DNA from: Zygnema cylindricum
Lineage: Eukaryota > Streptophyta > Zygnematophyceae > Zygnematales > Zygnemataceae
Assembly: GCA_037447655.1 (NCBI GenBank)
Contig: JBBHKE010000024.1
Coordinates: forward strand, 1 to 35,421
Length of the DNA: 35,421 nt
Direction: 5' to 3'
The position numbers and the translations under genes were made by a program. Below the pieces are notes generated by a model that was not told the origin of the DNA, did no database searches, and was given only the letters and a program-made list of their open reading frames with translations. Positions 10,341-20,880 of this stretch are shown piece by piece; the stretch's first letter is position 1, and each line of letters begins with the position of its first letter.

Positions 10341-11499
10341 AGGTTACCCTTTCTAAACGAAGCTACCTAAAAAGGGGAAAAGGTTCTAGACTTAGTTCAC
10401 ACTGATATCTAGGGACCAGCCAAAGTGCATTCACCGGGGGGGAAGAGGTTTAAGATGACAATCACTGACGATTGGTCTCCATATTCTAGAGTGTTTTTCC
10501 CGAAAAATAAGTCAGAGGCCCCGCAAATTTTTAAGGAATTATAAACCATGGAGTGGGAAACTCCATAAAACCCCTATTAAGAGAGTGAGGAGTGATAATG
10601 GGGGAGAGTAAACCTCTAATCAGTTTGAGGATTTTTTGAGAGAGGATGGAGTGCAACACCAAAAGACAGTTCCTGAATCCTGAGCAGAATGGTGTAGCTG
10701 AAAGATTAAATAGAACACAAAAAGATAGTGCTATGAGTATGCTCTTAGATAAGAAGATAGGAAAGAAGTTTTGGGCCGAAGCAATGAACTGTGCAAAATG
10801 TCTCAAGAATAGAGTTCTTACTTTGGCAGTAAAAGGCCAAACACCTTATAAGAAATGGAGCGGCCGAAAACCAAATGTGTCACACTTGAAGTTTTTCGGT
10901 AGTCAAGTGTTAAGTTTAGACGCAGATCCGTCAAAGTGGAAGTTAGGTCCAAAATGGAAACCAAGATATCTACTAGGATATTATGAAGATGTAAAAGGAT
11001 ATAGAGTCTATGATCTCAAGAAAGAAGATATGATCTTTGTGAAGCATCTAGTAGTCAGGGATGAAGGGAAATCTATAGATCCTTTTAGGTCTACAAAGAC
11101 AGTCAAAATTAGATTTGAGTCAAAAAATTGTGATGACTTTGAGCTTCCTAACTATCTTGGTTCCCGAGAAGATGATGATATTACAGGTACGAATTAGATC
11201 GAGGAGGACTCAACCGTGGAACCCCTAGTAAAAACTCTAGTCGAAGCGGAAGTCGTGGTGGAACTAAACCCAAAATCAATGGATAGGGGAGAAGTTGAAA
11301 CTGTTCTGAAAAATCCATTGGAGCCATCTATACTAGCAACAGAGTTTGAGGGAGGAAGAAGAAGCAGCAAAAGACTATAAGAGAGACATGTTAACAAGAA
11401 GGTAACCAAACTGTCTCACCCCGATAAACCCCAAACTTATAATGAGGCAATGAACTGTCCCAAAAGAAACCGGTGAAAGACAGTCATCAATGAGGAGAT
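10341..11499 (+). pseudogene. Copia family-1 integrase (copy D), broken and truncated
   Basis: Same content and same lesions as 4915-6073: the integrase core in pieces, PEQNGVAERLNRT in the open part 10646-11197, and the C-terminal region with KWKPRYLLGYY. No difference from copy C was seen over the whole stretch. It ends at 11499, where unrelated LTR sequence begins, so the reverse transcriptase and RNase H of copy D are missing. Confidence 0.9.
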
Positions 11500-12577
11500 T
11501 TGGATGAGTTGATGTCATTTCCTCAACTGGACTTTGAGGCCACGTGGCGCAACATCAAGGGTGACAAAAAGAGTGACGGACGGCAAACAAAGGTCGCCGT
11601 TATTTTCAAGTAGTGGTGACGCGAAATCGCGTCAATCACACGATATTTATTTTTGGACGTCCCGGATGCTTTGACGAGATTCGCGAAGTCCTGCTGATTT
11701 ATTTGCCATGACTCAGCATAAGATTTTGTGTACCTGTAAACATTTGGAACAACATTGGTTTGTCTTATTTGTATTAATTAATTAGAGTTTATTCTGATGT
11801 TTATATGGCCAATTAGGGTTTCGACAGTCTAATCTGTGTGTCGTACTTGCAGACAAGTGTACGCTTACGATCGCTTGACTTTCAGGTGCACGTTTACGAT
11901 TAGTTTATTCTTAATAGTAGGTTTTCATGTTTAAATAGAAGATAGTGATAGTTACGTAATTTCCAGTTAGGATTTTTGTCGTAATAGGATATTATGTTTT
12001 AGTGGAAGTTATGTTGGATATTTTGACAGTTAGTGATTTGTTGACAGCTCACAAGTGTATATATAGCTATGAGCTTTGTTAGCGATATAATCAATGCTTA
12101 GCATGAAAAGTAGGGACCGAAGATGTAGACTTTTAGGGTTGCCGATTAGGTCATGCATTTAAATGATACATTTATCATCTGATTATACTTTTGTTTATAT
12201 GTGATGCATTCATGTGATATTATTTATATATATGTTATATCTATATTTGTTTGTTTGTTATGCATTGTTAATGCATTTGTCTAGGGTTTGTTTATGTTGA
12301 TTATTCCATCAAACCTTAATTGTTGTCAAATGGTTTATTTATGTTGATTATTCCATGAAACCCTAAATGTTATTCATGCATCTGTGTATGCATGCTTGCT
12401 CAGTCTGTGTACGGATGATTGCTTCGCTTGTGTGCGGATGAATGATTGCATCTGTGTATGCATGTATGTTAAATGGAGGATGGATGTCAAATGATTGTTC
12501 TTTGGCTTAGCTTCGCTTAACTTTTTGCATGATAGTTTGGGTGGCTTCTGCGGTCTATTTTAGACCAAAGAACTACA
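11500..12577 (-). repeat. Truncated minus-strand copy of the 1.4-kb LTR
   Basis: This is the reverse complement of most of 13000-14050. Shared landmarks are the ACATCAAGGGTG region, the palindrome TGACGCGAAATCGCGTCA at 11617-11634, the TATATATAG stretch, and the end GTCTATTTTAGACCAAAG. Its inner terminus on the plus strand is AACTACA at 12577, against AACAACA expected. About 330 bp of its other end is missing, so it joins copy D without a recognisable terminus or target duplication. Between 12383 and 12475 it carries an expanded array of units like GCATCTGTGTATGCATG that is not present in the other copy. Confidence 0.8.
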
Positions 12578-12611
12578 AAAATTATGATGACTTTGAACTC
12601 CCTAACTATCA
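12578..12611 (+). repeat. Short copia integrase scrap
   Basis: The text TATGATGACTTTGAACTCC matches the integrase C-terminal region near 5704 and 11130. This 30-bp scrap joins the minus-strand LTR to the LTR remnant that follows. It lies out of order, because the break at 11499 is already downstream of this part of the element. Confidence 0.6.
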
Positions 12612-12994
12612 TATCCTATCACTGAAAGCTAGAGAGGAAGCTGGAGCCATGGCTTCCTATGCTATCTAGAGGAAGAGAAGCAGTAGTTTTGGTAGTCTTA
12701 CCTAAAAGGTAGTTGACGGACCTAGGAATTGATCTTGGTACTTGGCGTCCATCAAATTGTCGATAGCCGGTAGCTTTTCCTATTAGTCTACGATTAGTGC
12801 TAGATGATATAGGGTTTGATAAGTATACAAATGTTTCGATGTAGATTAATTTATTCAAAAGAATATTAGGACATAGATACAATTTGTATTGTACAGGGTG
12901 CGGAACAGCTCGAGATAGATATCTCGCATTTGTTTCAAATATGTAACAAATACTACGCAAGTATTTATAACGGCTAAGATTGAAACACGGCGTT
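12612..12994 (+). repeat. Family-1 copia LTR, left part of an interrupted copy
   Basis: It begins at TCACTGAAAGCTAGAG (the first roughly 120 bp of the LTR are missing) and runs to CGGCGTT. It then resumes at 14407 after the solo LTR. Together the two parts align with 7750-8515. Confidence 0.82.
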
Positions 12995-12999
12995 GATTG
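12995..12999 (+). other. Target site duplication GATTG (left)
   Basis: GATTG directly precedes the TGTTGTTC terminus at 13000 and is repeated at 14402-14406. The element broken by the insertion continues across the site. Confidence 0.88.
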
Positions 13000-14401
13000 T
13001 GTTGTTCTTTGGTCTAAAATAGACCGCAGAAGCCACCCAAACTATCAAACAAAATGTTAAGCAAAGCTAGGCCAATGAACAATCATTTGAAATTCATCCT
13101 CCATATGCGTACACAGACGCAACAAACAACATTTAGGGTTTCATGGAATAATCAACATAAATAAACCCTATGACAACATCTAAGGTTTGATGGAATAATC
13201 AACATAAGCAAACCCTAGGACAAATGCATAAACAATGCATATCAAGCATATATAAAATAACATAAATAATTAATAACACACAAATGCATTACACATAAAC
13301 AAAATTATAATCAAAGTATAATCAAATAATCATTATATCATTCAAAGTGCATGACCTAATCGACAACCCTAAAACACTACATCTTTGGTCCCCACTTTTC
13401 TAACCAGCATTGATTATTATTCCTAACAAAGCTCATTCCTATATATACACTTGTGAGCTGTCAATGAATTGCTACATGTCAAAATAGCTAACGTACCTTC
13501 CACTAAGTAGCATTACATCATGAGAACCTATTACGACAAATAATCCTAACTGTAAGTGTACACCTGAGAGTCGACCAATCATAAGAGTACACTTGTCTGC
13601 AAGTACGACACTGCATACACACAAATTAAAATACCGCAACCCTAATTGACCACCTAAATAGAAACTGTAATAATAAACACTAAAATATTAATTCACGTAA
13701 GAAAAAATAATGTTGTTTCAAATATTTATACCGACGCGTCCGCAAAATACGCGTCATAAGCGACAACTCGCTTAGTCACTCGTAGATAATTCCACGTAGT
13801 GAACCAACATCGTATATGTACGGTCCACCTAATTAACACGTCATCAATCAATACGATCCCTTGGAAATATCGGCGGACGCCATCCCCCTTCCACGTGTAC
13901 CACGAATCACTTGTCAAACAATCCGGAACGTCCAAAAATAAATATTGTGTGATTGACGCGATTTCGCGTCACCACTACATAAAAAATCTCGGCGGCCTAT
14001 ATCCGCCGTCCGTCACTCTTAATCGGCACCCTTGATGTCGCGCCGCGTGGTCATGAAAATCCACTTGTCGAAACCTCGTACAGCCGAAATCATTTTCGTA
14101 CCGCAAGCGCGTCCCTTGTAATAAATGCGCTTGTCCCATTTTGTTTCGTACGCCATGCGTACATTTTCACACTTCGAAAATTTCAAATCGGATCGCTTCG
14201 CGATCCGCCGTCCATTTACATTGCGCATTCCGCGCCACTCAATTAGTCCTTCACGTACATTTAATTTTCTTCGTACATTTACTCCCCCAATCCGCAAATC
14301 TATTCGAACCTCCACACTACATCGCGTAAATGCGCACGCACGCGAACACGCGCACGCACGAAACGCTCCGAACGCACGAAACTAAGTTTTCAAAAACAAC
14401 A
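13000..14401. mobile_element. Solo LTR of an unrelated retrotransposon, 1402 bp
   Basis: The element starts TGTTGTTCTTTGG and ends AAAACAACA, an inverted TGTTG/CAACA terminus pair typical of LTRs. It is flanked by perfect 5-bp duplications GATTG. It contains no coding frame. It interrupts a family-1 copia LTR cleanly: the sequence before 12995 continues after 14401 without loss. The right third (14060-14390) is CG-rich, with ACGCG/GCGTACG words; the middle is AT-rich. Orientation cannot be set because no polypurine tract or primer site is attached; a TATATATAG stretch reads on the minus strand. Its superfamily is unknown. Confidence 0.87.
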
Positions 14402-14406
14402 GATTG
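14402..14406 (+). other. Target site duplication GATTG (right)
   Basis: Second copy of the 5-bp duplication flanking the solo LTR. Confidence 0.88.
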
Positions 14407-14790
14407 GACAGCCGTGAAAGATGCCGAGATCGTGGAATAAGATTTTTGGTAGTTTGCGGTCACCGCAACATCGAATGACACATGTGAACACCACATTGGA
14501 TTGCGACAACTCTGGTTATTAGTGGAACAACTCTCGATATAACATGTGTCAACATTTTGGCCATGTCGTACGACGGCCATATAGAAAGTACACCAACACC
14601 TGTCTTTTTCTTTACGACACACTATTTTTATTGGTGTCGTATTTCGATAGATAGAGTTTTAGAGAGAGATAGGGCTTAGAAAAATTTGCTAGATAGGACC
14701 CTCTCTCCGAGAGAGCTTCTGTACAATAGGTCAACTTTGACCCTCCATAACTTACTGCTCAAGGGACCAAATTCAGAGTTTATTATTGTT
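14407..14790 (+). repeat. Family-1 copia LTR, right part of the interrupted copy
   Basis: It starts GACAGCCGTGAAAGATG and aligns with 8130-8515, including the GTAC hairpin at about 14565-14625, CTCTCTCCGAGAGAGCTTC, and the GTCAACTTTGACCCTCC end region. Confidence 0.82.
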
Positions 14791-14936
14791 ATAGACTCAA
14801 GGGAGTCTTGCCTTTACAAGTGGTAAGGTGGTTAGAGTTTTTGTCTACAACGGTAGTAATTATTTTTGCTGAAACCAAAAAGGCTTCGTGTGAGCTGCCC
14901 ATTTTGAGGACCTATGGAGGTCTCATAATTGCAAAA
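14791..14936 (+). other. Copia family-1 leader fragment
   Basis: Leader with GGGAGTCTTGCCTTTACAA and the gag start ATGGAGGTCTCATAATTGCA near 14913. It breaks off there into copia family-2 sequence. Confidence 0.65.
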
Positions 14937-15835
14937 AATGGTGGGGACTATGTTTACTTGGAGCGAGCAATCTTGATAAGTATTGGAATGCTCAATTTTT
15001 CTATATTAATGAGAATTTGTATTTTATTTGGTTGTTTTGCTTGAAAATGACCTCTCGCATAAATGACTTAGTCATGTGCACCATAAGAGTCTGGACAAAA
15101 TCATTATAGTAGGTACCATACAAGGTTAAAATATCAGTATAAAAGAAGTAAAATTTGTGGTGGATGTACTATTGGAAACACACATAAATCCCATTTTGTT
15201 TAGGAGAGCATCCATACGATTAAAATATTTATAAAACTAGTTCACTCGGAGGTATAGGGCCCGTCTAAGATCTCATCACCAAGAGGACGAAGATACATGG
15301 TGACGTTCACAAAAGACTACTCAAGGTACAAAGAAATATTTTTTTTATGAAAGAATAAAGTGGAGTGTTTTGTCACTTCAAAGAATCCAGGTTCTAAAGT
15401 GAGGAAATTCATGGAATTCCTATTTTGACCTCGAAATCAAACAATAGGGAGGAATATTTGCCACGAGAATTCATCACGTACTTGAAATTAAGTGGAACAT
15501 CTCATGAAGTTCCTCTTTAGAAATATATAATGTAGTTGAGAGAGTAAACGAAACACTAACTAAAAGTGCTAGTTGAATGCTCACGGACAATGATGTAGTT
15601 TTGAAATCCGAGGCTTTAAATTGTGCAAAGTATTTTAAAAATAGCATAAAATCTAGAATAGGCAAGGAAACGTATGAGATATGGAAAAGAATTAAACCAT
15701 TAGTTGGTCAATTTAAAGTTTTTCACAACAAGGTTGATATTTTAGTTAATACTTAAGTGGAAAATGGAACCAAGAGGTATAGCTCGACTCTTAGTTAGTT
15801 AAGATGACCACTCAAAAGGTGTATAGTGTGTGTAC
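14937..15835 (+). pseudogene. Copia family-2 pre-integrase and integrase fragment, strongly decayed
   Basis: A pre-integrase zinc segment is readable near 15070-15200 (HHKSLDKIIIVGTIQG, then CGGCTIGNTHKSHF), followed by VHSEV, GPSKISSPRGRRY and FTKDYSRY, the start of the copia integrase core. Further on, VERVNETLTKSAS and SEALNCAKYFKNSIKSR correspond to the catalytic-Glu helix and what follows it. Frames change repeatedly and stops are common. The protein text is clearly different from family 1 at the same places, so this is a second, older copia lineage. The short open frame on the minus strand is a shadow. Confidence 0.78.
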
Positions 15836-16069
15836 TTGAGAAGAATATGATTTTTATTATGATAAATATCATTACCTCCTCAAAAAGATAGCTTCCATTT
15901 GCTTCGAATCCCTTTTCAAACGCATTCTGCAAATGCGTCCAACAGTCATATGCAAAATCATGAGTACTAGCCCTATCATAATAGCAATAGCCCACTTCAA
16001 TGCATATTCATAGGATCAATAATTCAACAAGTCACAATAGCTGAAGCATAAACATTGTGAATGCCTTTC
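15836..16069 (-). other. Possible decayed coding fragment, unrecognised
   Basis: A minus-strand frame over 15995-15870 translates to protein-like text rich in aromatic residues and Cys (VGYCYYDRASTHDFAYDCW, then LQNAFEKGFEANG). Upstream on the same strand the frame is broken by two stops near 16000-16035, although the text LVGKAFTMFM could continue it. The composition looks like a real protein fragment, but I do not recognise the family. It could be an exon remnant or part of a transposon protein. Confidence 0.3.
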
Positions 16070-16084
16070 CGACCAAAGTCTTTT

Positions 16085-16160
16085 GTTTGGTTGGGGCATT
16101 TCCAATCACGAAAACGGATGCATTTCCAATCACGAAAGGGGATGCATTTCCCTCTCACAA
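16085..16160 (+). repeat. Short tandem repeat, about 24-bp unit
   Basis: GCATTTCCAATCACGAAA occurs twice in a row with a related third start GCATTTCCCTCTCAC, followed by a CT-rich run near 16175-16195. Confidence 0.75.
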
Positions 16161-17529
16161 AAGATTTGATTCTCGCACTCTCTCTCTCTCACTCATTATA
16201 ACCCACTAATTGACAACCCAATAACAAAACCTTGCAAAAAACAAAGTAGAAAACTAAATGATATAAATCAACATTAAAGTGAGCCAGTTCACACATAAGT
16301 GCGCGGTCCATAGCTTGTCCGCACTAACCTTCCTATTAATTTACTTTGTATTGGCTGTATAAAGAACGCCACGACTTGAAACACAAAAATCCTAACGGAT
16401 GCGAAATCGAATAACTCGTGGACACCCGGTTTTTTAAATAATATATTAAACAAGTACCAAAATCAACAACTCAACAGTACACATTAATAAAGCACGGAAA
16501 CCAAAACTACTCGATAGAAAACTACATTACAACGTGAATGCTACTAGGGGTAAAAACGCTAATTTGACGCCCCAAAATTTTGACCTCCAATCTACAAAGG
16601 AATCAATCACTCTATTTTATTTTTCTTCGTTAAAATAGGTACTCTTTAATTAAGCGTATTAATGTTTTTTGGACAGGTTTTACGTAGTGTAGTGTTTGAA
16701 ATGTATCAGCTTGTACTAGAACTGCTTGATAATTTCTTCAATCGTACAAAAAGAGTGTCAAACAAAGGCGTTCGCATGGGAAAGGGAGTGCGTTGATAGA
16801 AAAAGCACATTCAAATTTGTTCCTTGTGATTAAGACGGGGAGAAATCACGCGAACCTACTCTCACATGTTTAGACGTTGACTATGTTCAAACGTCTAGTA
16901 TGTGAATACAGGCTATACAGGCTACACTATGGGAAAAATGTACCTAAATTAAAGTTATACATAAATTAGTGTTAATTTCTTCTTAGCATGAGGGCGTGAA
17001 CCAAAACTAGAGTTAATAACACGAATGGTATTTTACACTAATTATTTCTTAACACTAATGGCGATTCATTGTTTATGTACTACACAGTCAATCGTGATTA
17101 GCAGAATGAACGCTATATCCACACCCCCAAATGGACTTCAAAACCTGAAATATAAATAAAAACACTATTTTTTTTACGTTAATTAAGGTTCTAATGAATT
17201 AGCGCTAATCATTTTGATTTATGATTTTATTGAGTATTGTGGTACACGGACGTGTTAGTCCGTACAAAATGGTACTTTGTTACGTAGAAAAGTACAAAAT
17301 ATGGATTAAAATAATAGCGATCTCAAATAAACCTCACTCAGAATAAAAGGCACAATGTGATTGTACCTATTTTATGTATAGGTATTAATCAAGTATTAAT
17401 TATATAGGGGAAAACCCAAATTAGAGTTATGAATAAATTAGAGTAAAAAGACGCGACGGTGTACGATTTGTCAAATTTTGTCATTTCACCTATTTTACGG
17501 TGAAGATCTTGATGGCAGATCCGTTGTAC
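16161..17529. other. AT-rich repeat-derived DNA without a recognised gene
   Basis: No coding frame is convincing. About 16680-16905 matches 31310-31525 in direct orientation (shared order: GTGTAGTG then GAAATGT, TACTAAAACTGC/TACTAGAACTGC, AAAGTGTC/AGAGTGTC). The first 20 bp of the match at 16560-16580 is inverted relative to 31270-31290. From about 16960 on, CCCAAATTAGAGTTA-type words recur; they belong to the MITE-like family described at 17530 and 33534. One end of such a copy is at 17463 (GACGGTGTACG). Confidence 0.5.
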
Positions 17530-17662
17530 CCAAATCAGCGTTATGGATCAATAAGAGTAAAGTTTTTTTTTTTGAAATCTTGGAAAACTCAAATTAGCGT
17601 TAAAAACGCTAAATAATTTTTAACACCAATAGTTTCTAAACGCTAATAACAATTGGCGGTGT
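17530..17662. mobile_element. MITE-like element of the CACCGCC family
   Basis: It runs from ACCCAAATCAGCGTTATGG to AATTGGCGGTGT and includes an internal inverted pair, AGCGTTAAAAACGCT. The right end, read in reverse, is ACACCGCCAATTGTTATTAG, the same as the termini at 33127, 33683 and 34393. The boundaries are approximate and no target duplication was identified. Confidence 0.45.
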
Positions 17663-18573
17663 CGTCCTGTACGGAAAAATTAACTTAAGTTGTGAACAAA
17701 ACAAGACGTACAAGTGGAAAAGTATAGAAAACCGCAAATTGTAATTAGAGTAAAAAATGAAAAAAAAATGAGTTTGGGTAATCAACCCTTTTCAAAAAAA
17801 AAAGATACTCTAATTTATCAATAAATCTAATTTGGGCGTAAATTTGGGTGCTAAATACATCTACTATAAATTAGGCGTACGTACAAAATCTGACAAAACA
17901 TACAGTTTCACGTCATTATGACGTTTGCACTACGCGGTTTGTTAAAACGCAATTACATAAAAACGACATGTAATAAATCATTATTTGTACTTTTTTACTT
18001 AATAAAATACGTTTGTTCACGGTCAGACATTGACCGTACGCCACACTATTTAAAACAACATTGTATTAGGGTATTTTTGCATGTGCTAAAGCTACAGTTA
18101 TTTTCTATCGTTTTCCTTTATAACTTAGAAAAATAAGGATAAAATCCGCAGTCGTACCAAAAAATTGAAAATATCACCGTACATGTTGCGATACATTGAA
18201 ACTTTATACGTACAGTATTTTGTCGTATAGCACGATGCAATTTGTCATTTAGCGCATTTCCACCCATTTTCCAATCTATCCAGCACATGATCAAACTTTA
18301 CATCAAATAACCTCGCAAAGTGATTTTAAAAATATAGTTAAACAAAGTGATTGAATAGGGAGATGTTTTCGCATGTGGCGGATTTTTTTTCAATTTTTGT
18401 GCGCAAAGTACCAAATAAAATAACCCACTACACGTTTCCGACCTGTGCGTACTGAGGCGTGCTCAGTTCAGCAATGTGCTGAAAGCCTCCACGTCGACAA
18501 TGTGGCGTACAGAGATTACGAAAATTGTCGGCGTGTGGAGAGTCGCCTCAAATTGAAGCCGAATGGAAGTTTC
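17663..18573. other. AT-rich spacer before copia chain F
   Basis: No gene recognised. The stretch CGTACAAAATCTGACAA at about 17879 recurs at 33314. An imperfect hairpin is present at 18487-18540: CTCCACGTCGACAAT pairs with ATTGTCGGCGTGTGGAG around a 22-nt loop. The short plus-strand open frame near 17918-18136 has no protein character that I can defend. Confidence 0.5.
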
Positions 18574-19457
18574 TGTTGAAATTTAAGTATTTTCTAAGTC
18601 TACACATTGTAAAATAAAAGGCAAAGAGGACACACTGACAGCCTGCCTCTAACTCTTCACTCAAGTCCCCACACTTGTCGCAGTCAATGAAGACTTGAGG
18701 AGAAGTAAGATTCATGTCTGCTTAGGCTGTCCAAAGAGGACATGAAGGCAAATCTTGATAGAGTTATCTAAAAGGTTTGACATACCCAAGATTTGATCCG
18801 GGTGCTTACAATCCGTCAACTTGCCGTTAGCTTTATCCTATAAGTTTAGGACCAGTGCTAGGGTATTATAGGTTTGACAAATATTTAAATTGATACACGT
18901 AGACTAGTTCGTTTAACAGAAAATAAATACATAATGCATAAATACAAATTTGTATAGTATGGAGCACGGCTTAATGTATTTTATAAAATGGATACCAGAC
19001 ATTTGTTTCGAACGCGAAACAAATACCGCGCACGTATTTATGACGGCTACGATCAAAAACTGGTTTTGATCGGACAGCCGAAAAGGATGTCGAGATCGCG
19101 AAAGACAGTATCGGCGGTTTGCGGTCATCGCCACATAGGATGACACGTGGCAAAATGAAATTGGATCGTGGCATCTCCCGGGATTACGTGAACGAATCTG
19201 GAGATGACATGTGTCGACATTTTGGCCATGTCGTACGATGGCCGTACAAAAAGTACACCGCCACCTGTACTTTTCTGTACGACACACTAACTTGATTGGT
19301 GCCGTCATTAGTAGATAGATGTTAAGAGAGAGATAGGACTTAGAAAATTTAGTATGTAGCAGCCTATCTCCGAGAGAGCTCCTATACAAAAGGGTGATCT
19401 TTGACCATTCCTAACAATCAATTTACTTGACCATTTTCAGTAATTATTTTTGCTGCA
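18574..19457 (+). repeat. Family-1 copia 5' LTR (chain F)
   Basis: It begins TGTTGAAATTTAAGTATTT and ends TTTTTGCTGCA, an LTR-like TG to CA pair. It is about 884 bp. It contains CCCACACTTGTCGCAGTCA, a GTAC hairpin at 19229-19285, and CTCCGAGAGAGCTCC followed by TATACAAAAGGG near the end. It aligns along its length with 22638-23502 with many substitutions, so the insertion is old. Confidence 0.87.
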
Positions 19458-19745
19458 CACTCTGGGGAATCCAGGCTATGAAGGATTATAGTCGGCCAGC
19501 GTTCTTGCTTGCCAGGGTGGCTGCGTTTCTAAGGGAGAGTCAAAGTGGGTGAATGTGTCCAAAACTCATAATCTAACTTTGCATTTTGTTGTGGAACTGA
19601 GCACACAGAAAGTCTTATTTCACAAGAGTGAAGCTTTAATAGGGTCCTTATTGTCAAGGGGTCAATCATTTGGGTTTATATCAACTTGGAGTCGGCACTA
19701 ACAAGATTAGCTTCTTTTGGATCTGACTACTCTGAGGGCCAATAG
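19458..19745 (+). other. Copia family-1 leader (chain F)
   Basis: Leader between LTR and gag, with TGCCAGGGTGGCTGCGTTTCTAAGG and ATATCAACTTGGAGTCGGC. No initiator tRNA-Met primer site is visible directly after the LTR. Confidence 0.65.
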
Positions 19746-20880
19746 AGGTCTCAGAGTTTCACGTTATGGGCCCACCATCTAGGGTGCCTATGTTTAATGG
19801 AAGGTGCTTCACTTATTGGGGATTTACGATGGAAGGATTCGTTTTCGAAAAGCACTTATGGGGAATTTTTTCGGGACAAATGAGGTGTACAACACCTGGC
19901 TTTGGAGGAACTCACTATGGAGAATCATCAAGGGTTGCCCAGAAAACCAATCGGAGTTTAGATGTAACGGAAGGTGAAGGGAAAATCATTGCCATGGAAG
20001 GGGGAAAATGGGAAAAGGGAAAAGGAACACAGATGGTGAGAGGAGCTAGACTCTCGACTATGGTTCCACTTGTAGGGGTTACAACTAAAATTGAAAAAAG
20101 TGACTATAAAATCTATGAGAATAAAAACACCATAGCAAAACATGTCATTCTTAGAAATGTTTCTAAATGTATAGCTATCACTCTTATAAATTTAACTAAT
20201 TCTTCAAAGATATGGGAAGCACTGAGTCAGATTTATAACAGTGAAACTATACAGAGGCAACAGTTAGTAAAACAGGAAATAGAGGCATGTGTTTATTAAG
20301 ACGGTAGCCTGATAGAGTTTTGCAATGATATTGCAACATTATATGTTGAACTTGCTAGTGCGGGATATGTAGAATCTGCGGAAAGAAAGATTAACTCATT
20401 AATCATGAAACTCCCAAATAAGTACGAAAACATCAGTAACCGTATGGAGGAAATGGATGGCTCCTCGTGGACTTGGAGCATTACCATGGAGAAAATTATT
20501 GTGAGGGAAAGCACTTTGGAGCTTCGTATGGAGGAAATGGATGGCTCCTCGTGGACTTGGAGCATTACCATGGAGAAAATTATTGTGAGGGAAAGCACTT
20601 TGGAGCTTCGTAGGGTAAGTGACAGGGTGAATGCCCTAACAGGTGGTGGTGACTGGCGGAAGCGTGATGAGAGGAAGGACGGTGACGAGCGGAAGCGTGA
20701 TGAGAGGAAGAAAAACATAGGTAAACTTTTTCAGAACTTCGGTGGAAAGAGAGGGAGAGGAAAAAAATGGGGAGCGTTGAAAAAGGGGGTTTGCTCTTTT
20801 GTAGGGAACCAAGTCATTATATGGAGGAATGCCTTACTATAGAAAAACTTAGAAGTTTGAATGTAGATGAGGAGGAAAAA
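19746..20880 (+). pseudogene. Copia family-1 gag (chain F), nearly continuous
   Basis: The expected start codon at 19746 is ATA instead of ATG (ATGGAGGT in the second copy at 23787). The frame from 19766 holds VPMFNG and YWGFTMEG (gag N-terminus), TLINLTNSSKIWEALSQIY, then a single TAA at 20297-20299. It continues in the same frame through EFCNDIATLYVELASAG and IMKLPNKYENISNRMEEMDG. An exact 84-bp duplication adds 28 residues in frame. The zinc knuckle lies near 20790-20832 but is split by a one-base frameshift between its first and second Cys (FCREPSHYMEEC is in the next frame). A basic RKRDERK repeat precedes it. This is the least damaged gag in the window. Confidence 0.88.
20441..20608 (+). 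repeat. 84-bp exact in-frame tandem duplication in gag
   Basis: Units 20441-20524 and 20525-20608 are identical. Each encodes 28 residues starting RMEEMDGSSW and ending RESTLEL. A second, 33-bp period repeat (CGGAAGCGTGATGAGAGGAA twice) follows at about 20657-20711 and encodes a basic segment. Confidence 0.97.

Noticed and set aside
14019-14385. Coding exons in the CG-rich right end of the solo LTR
   Set aside because: The open frames on both strands are made of ACGCG and CGTAC words, have no family features and lie inside an LTR bounded by target duplications.
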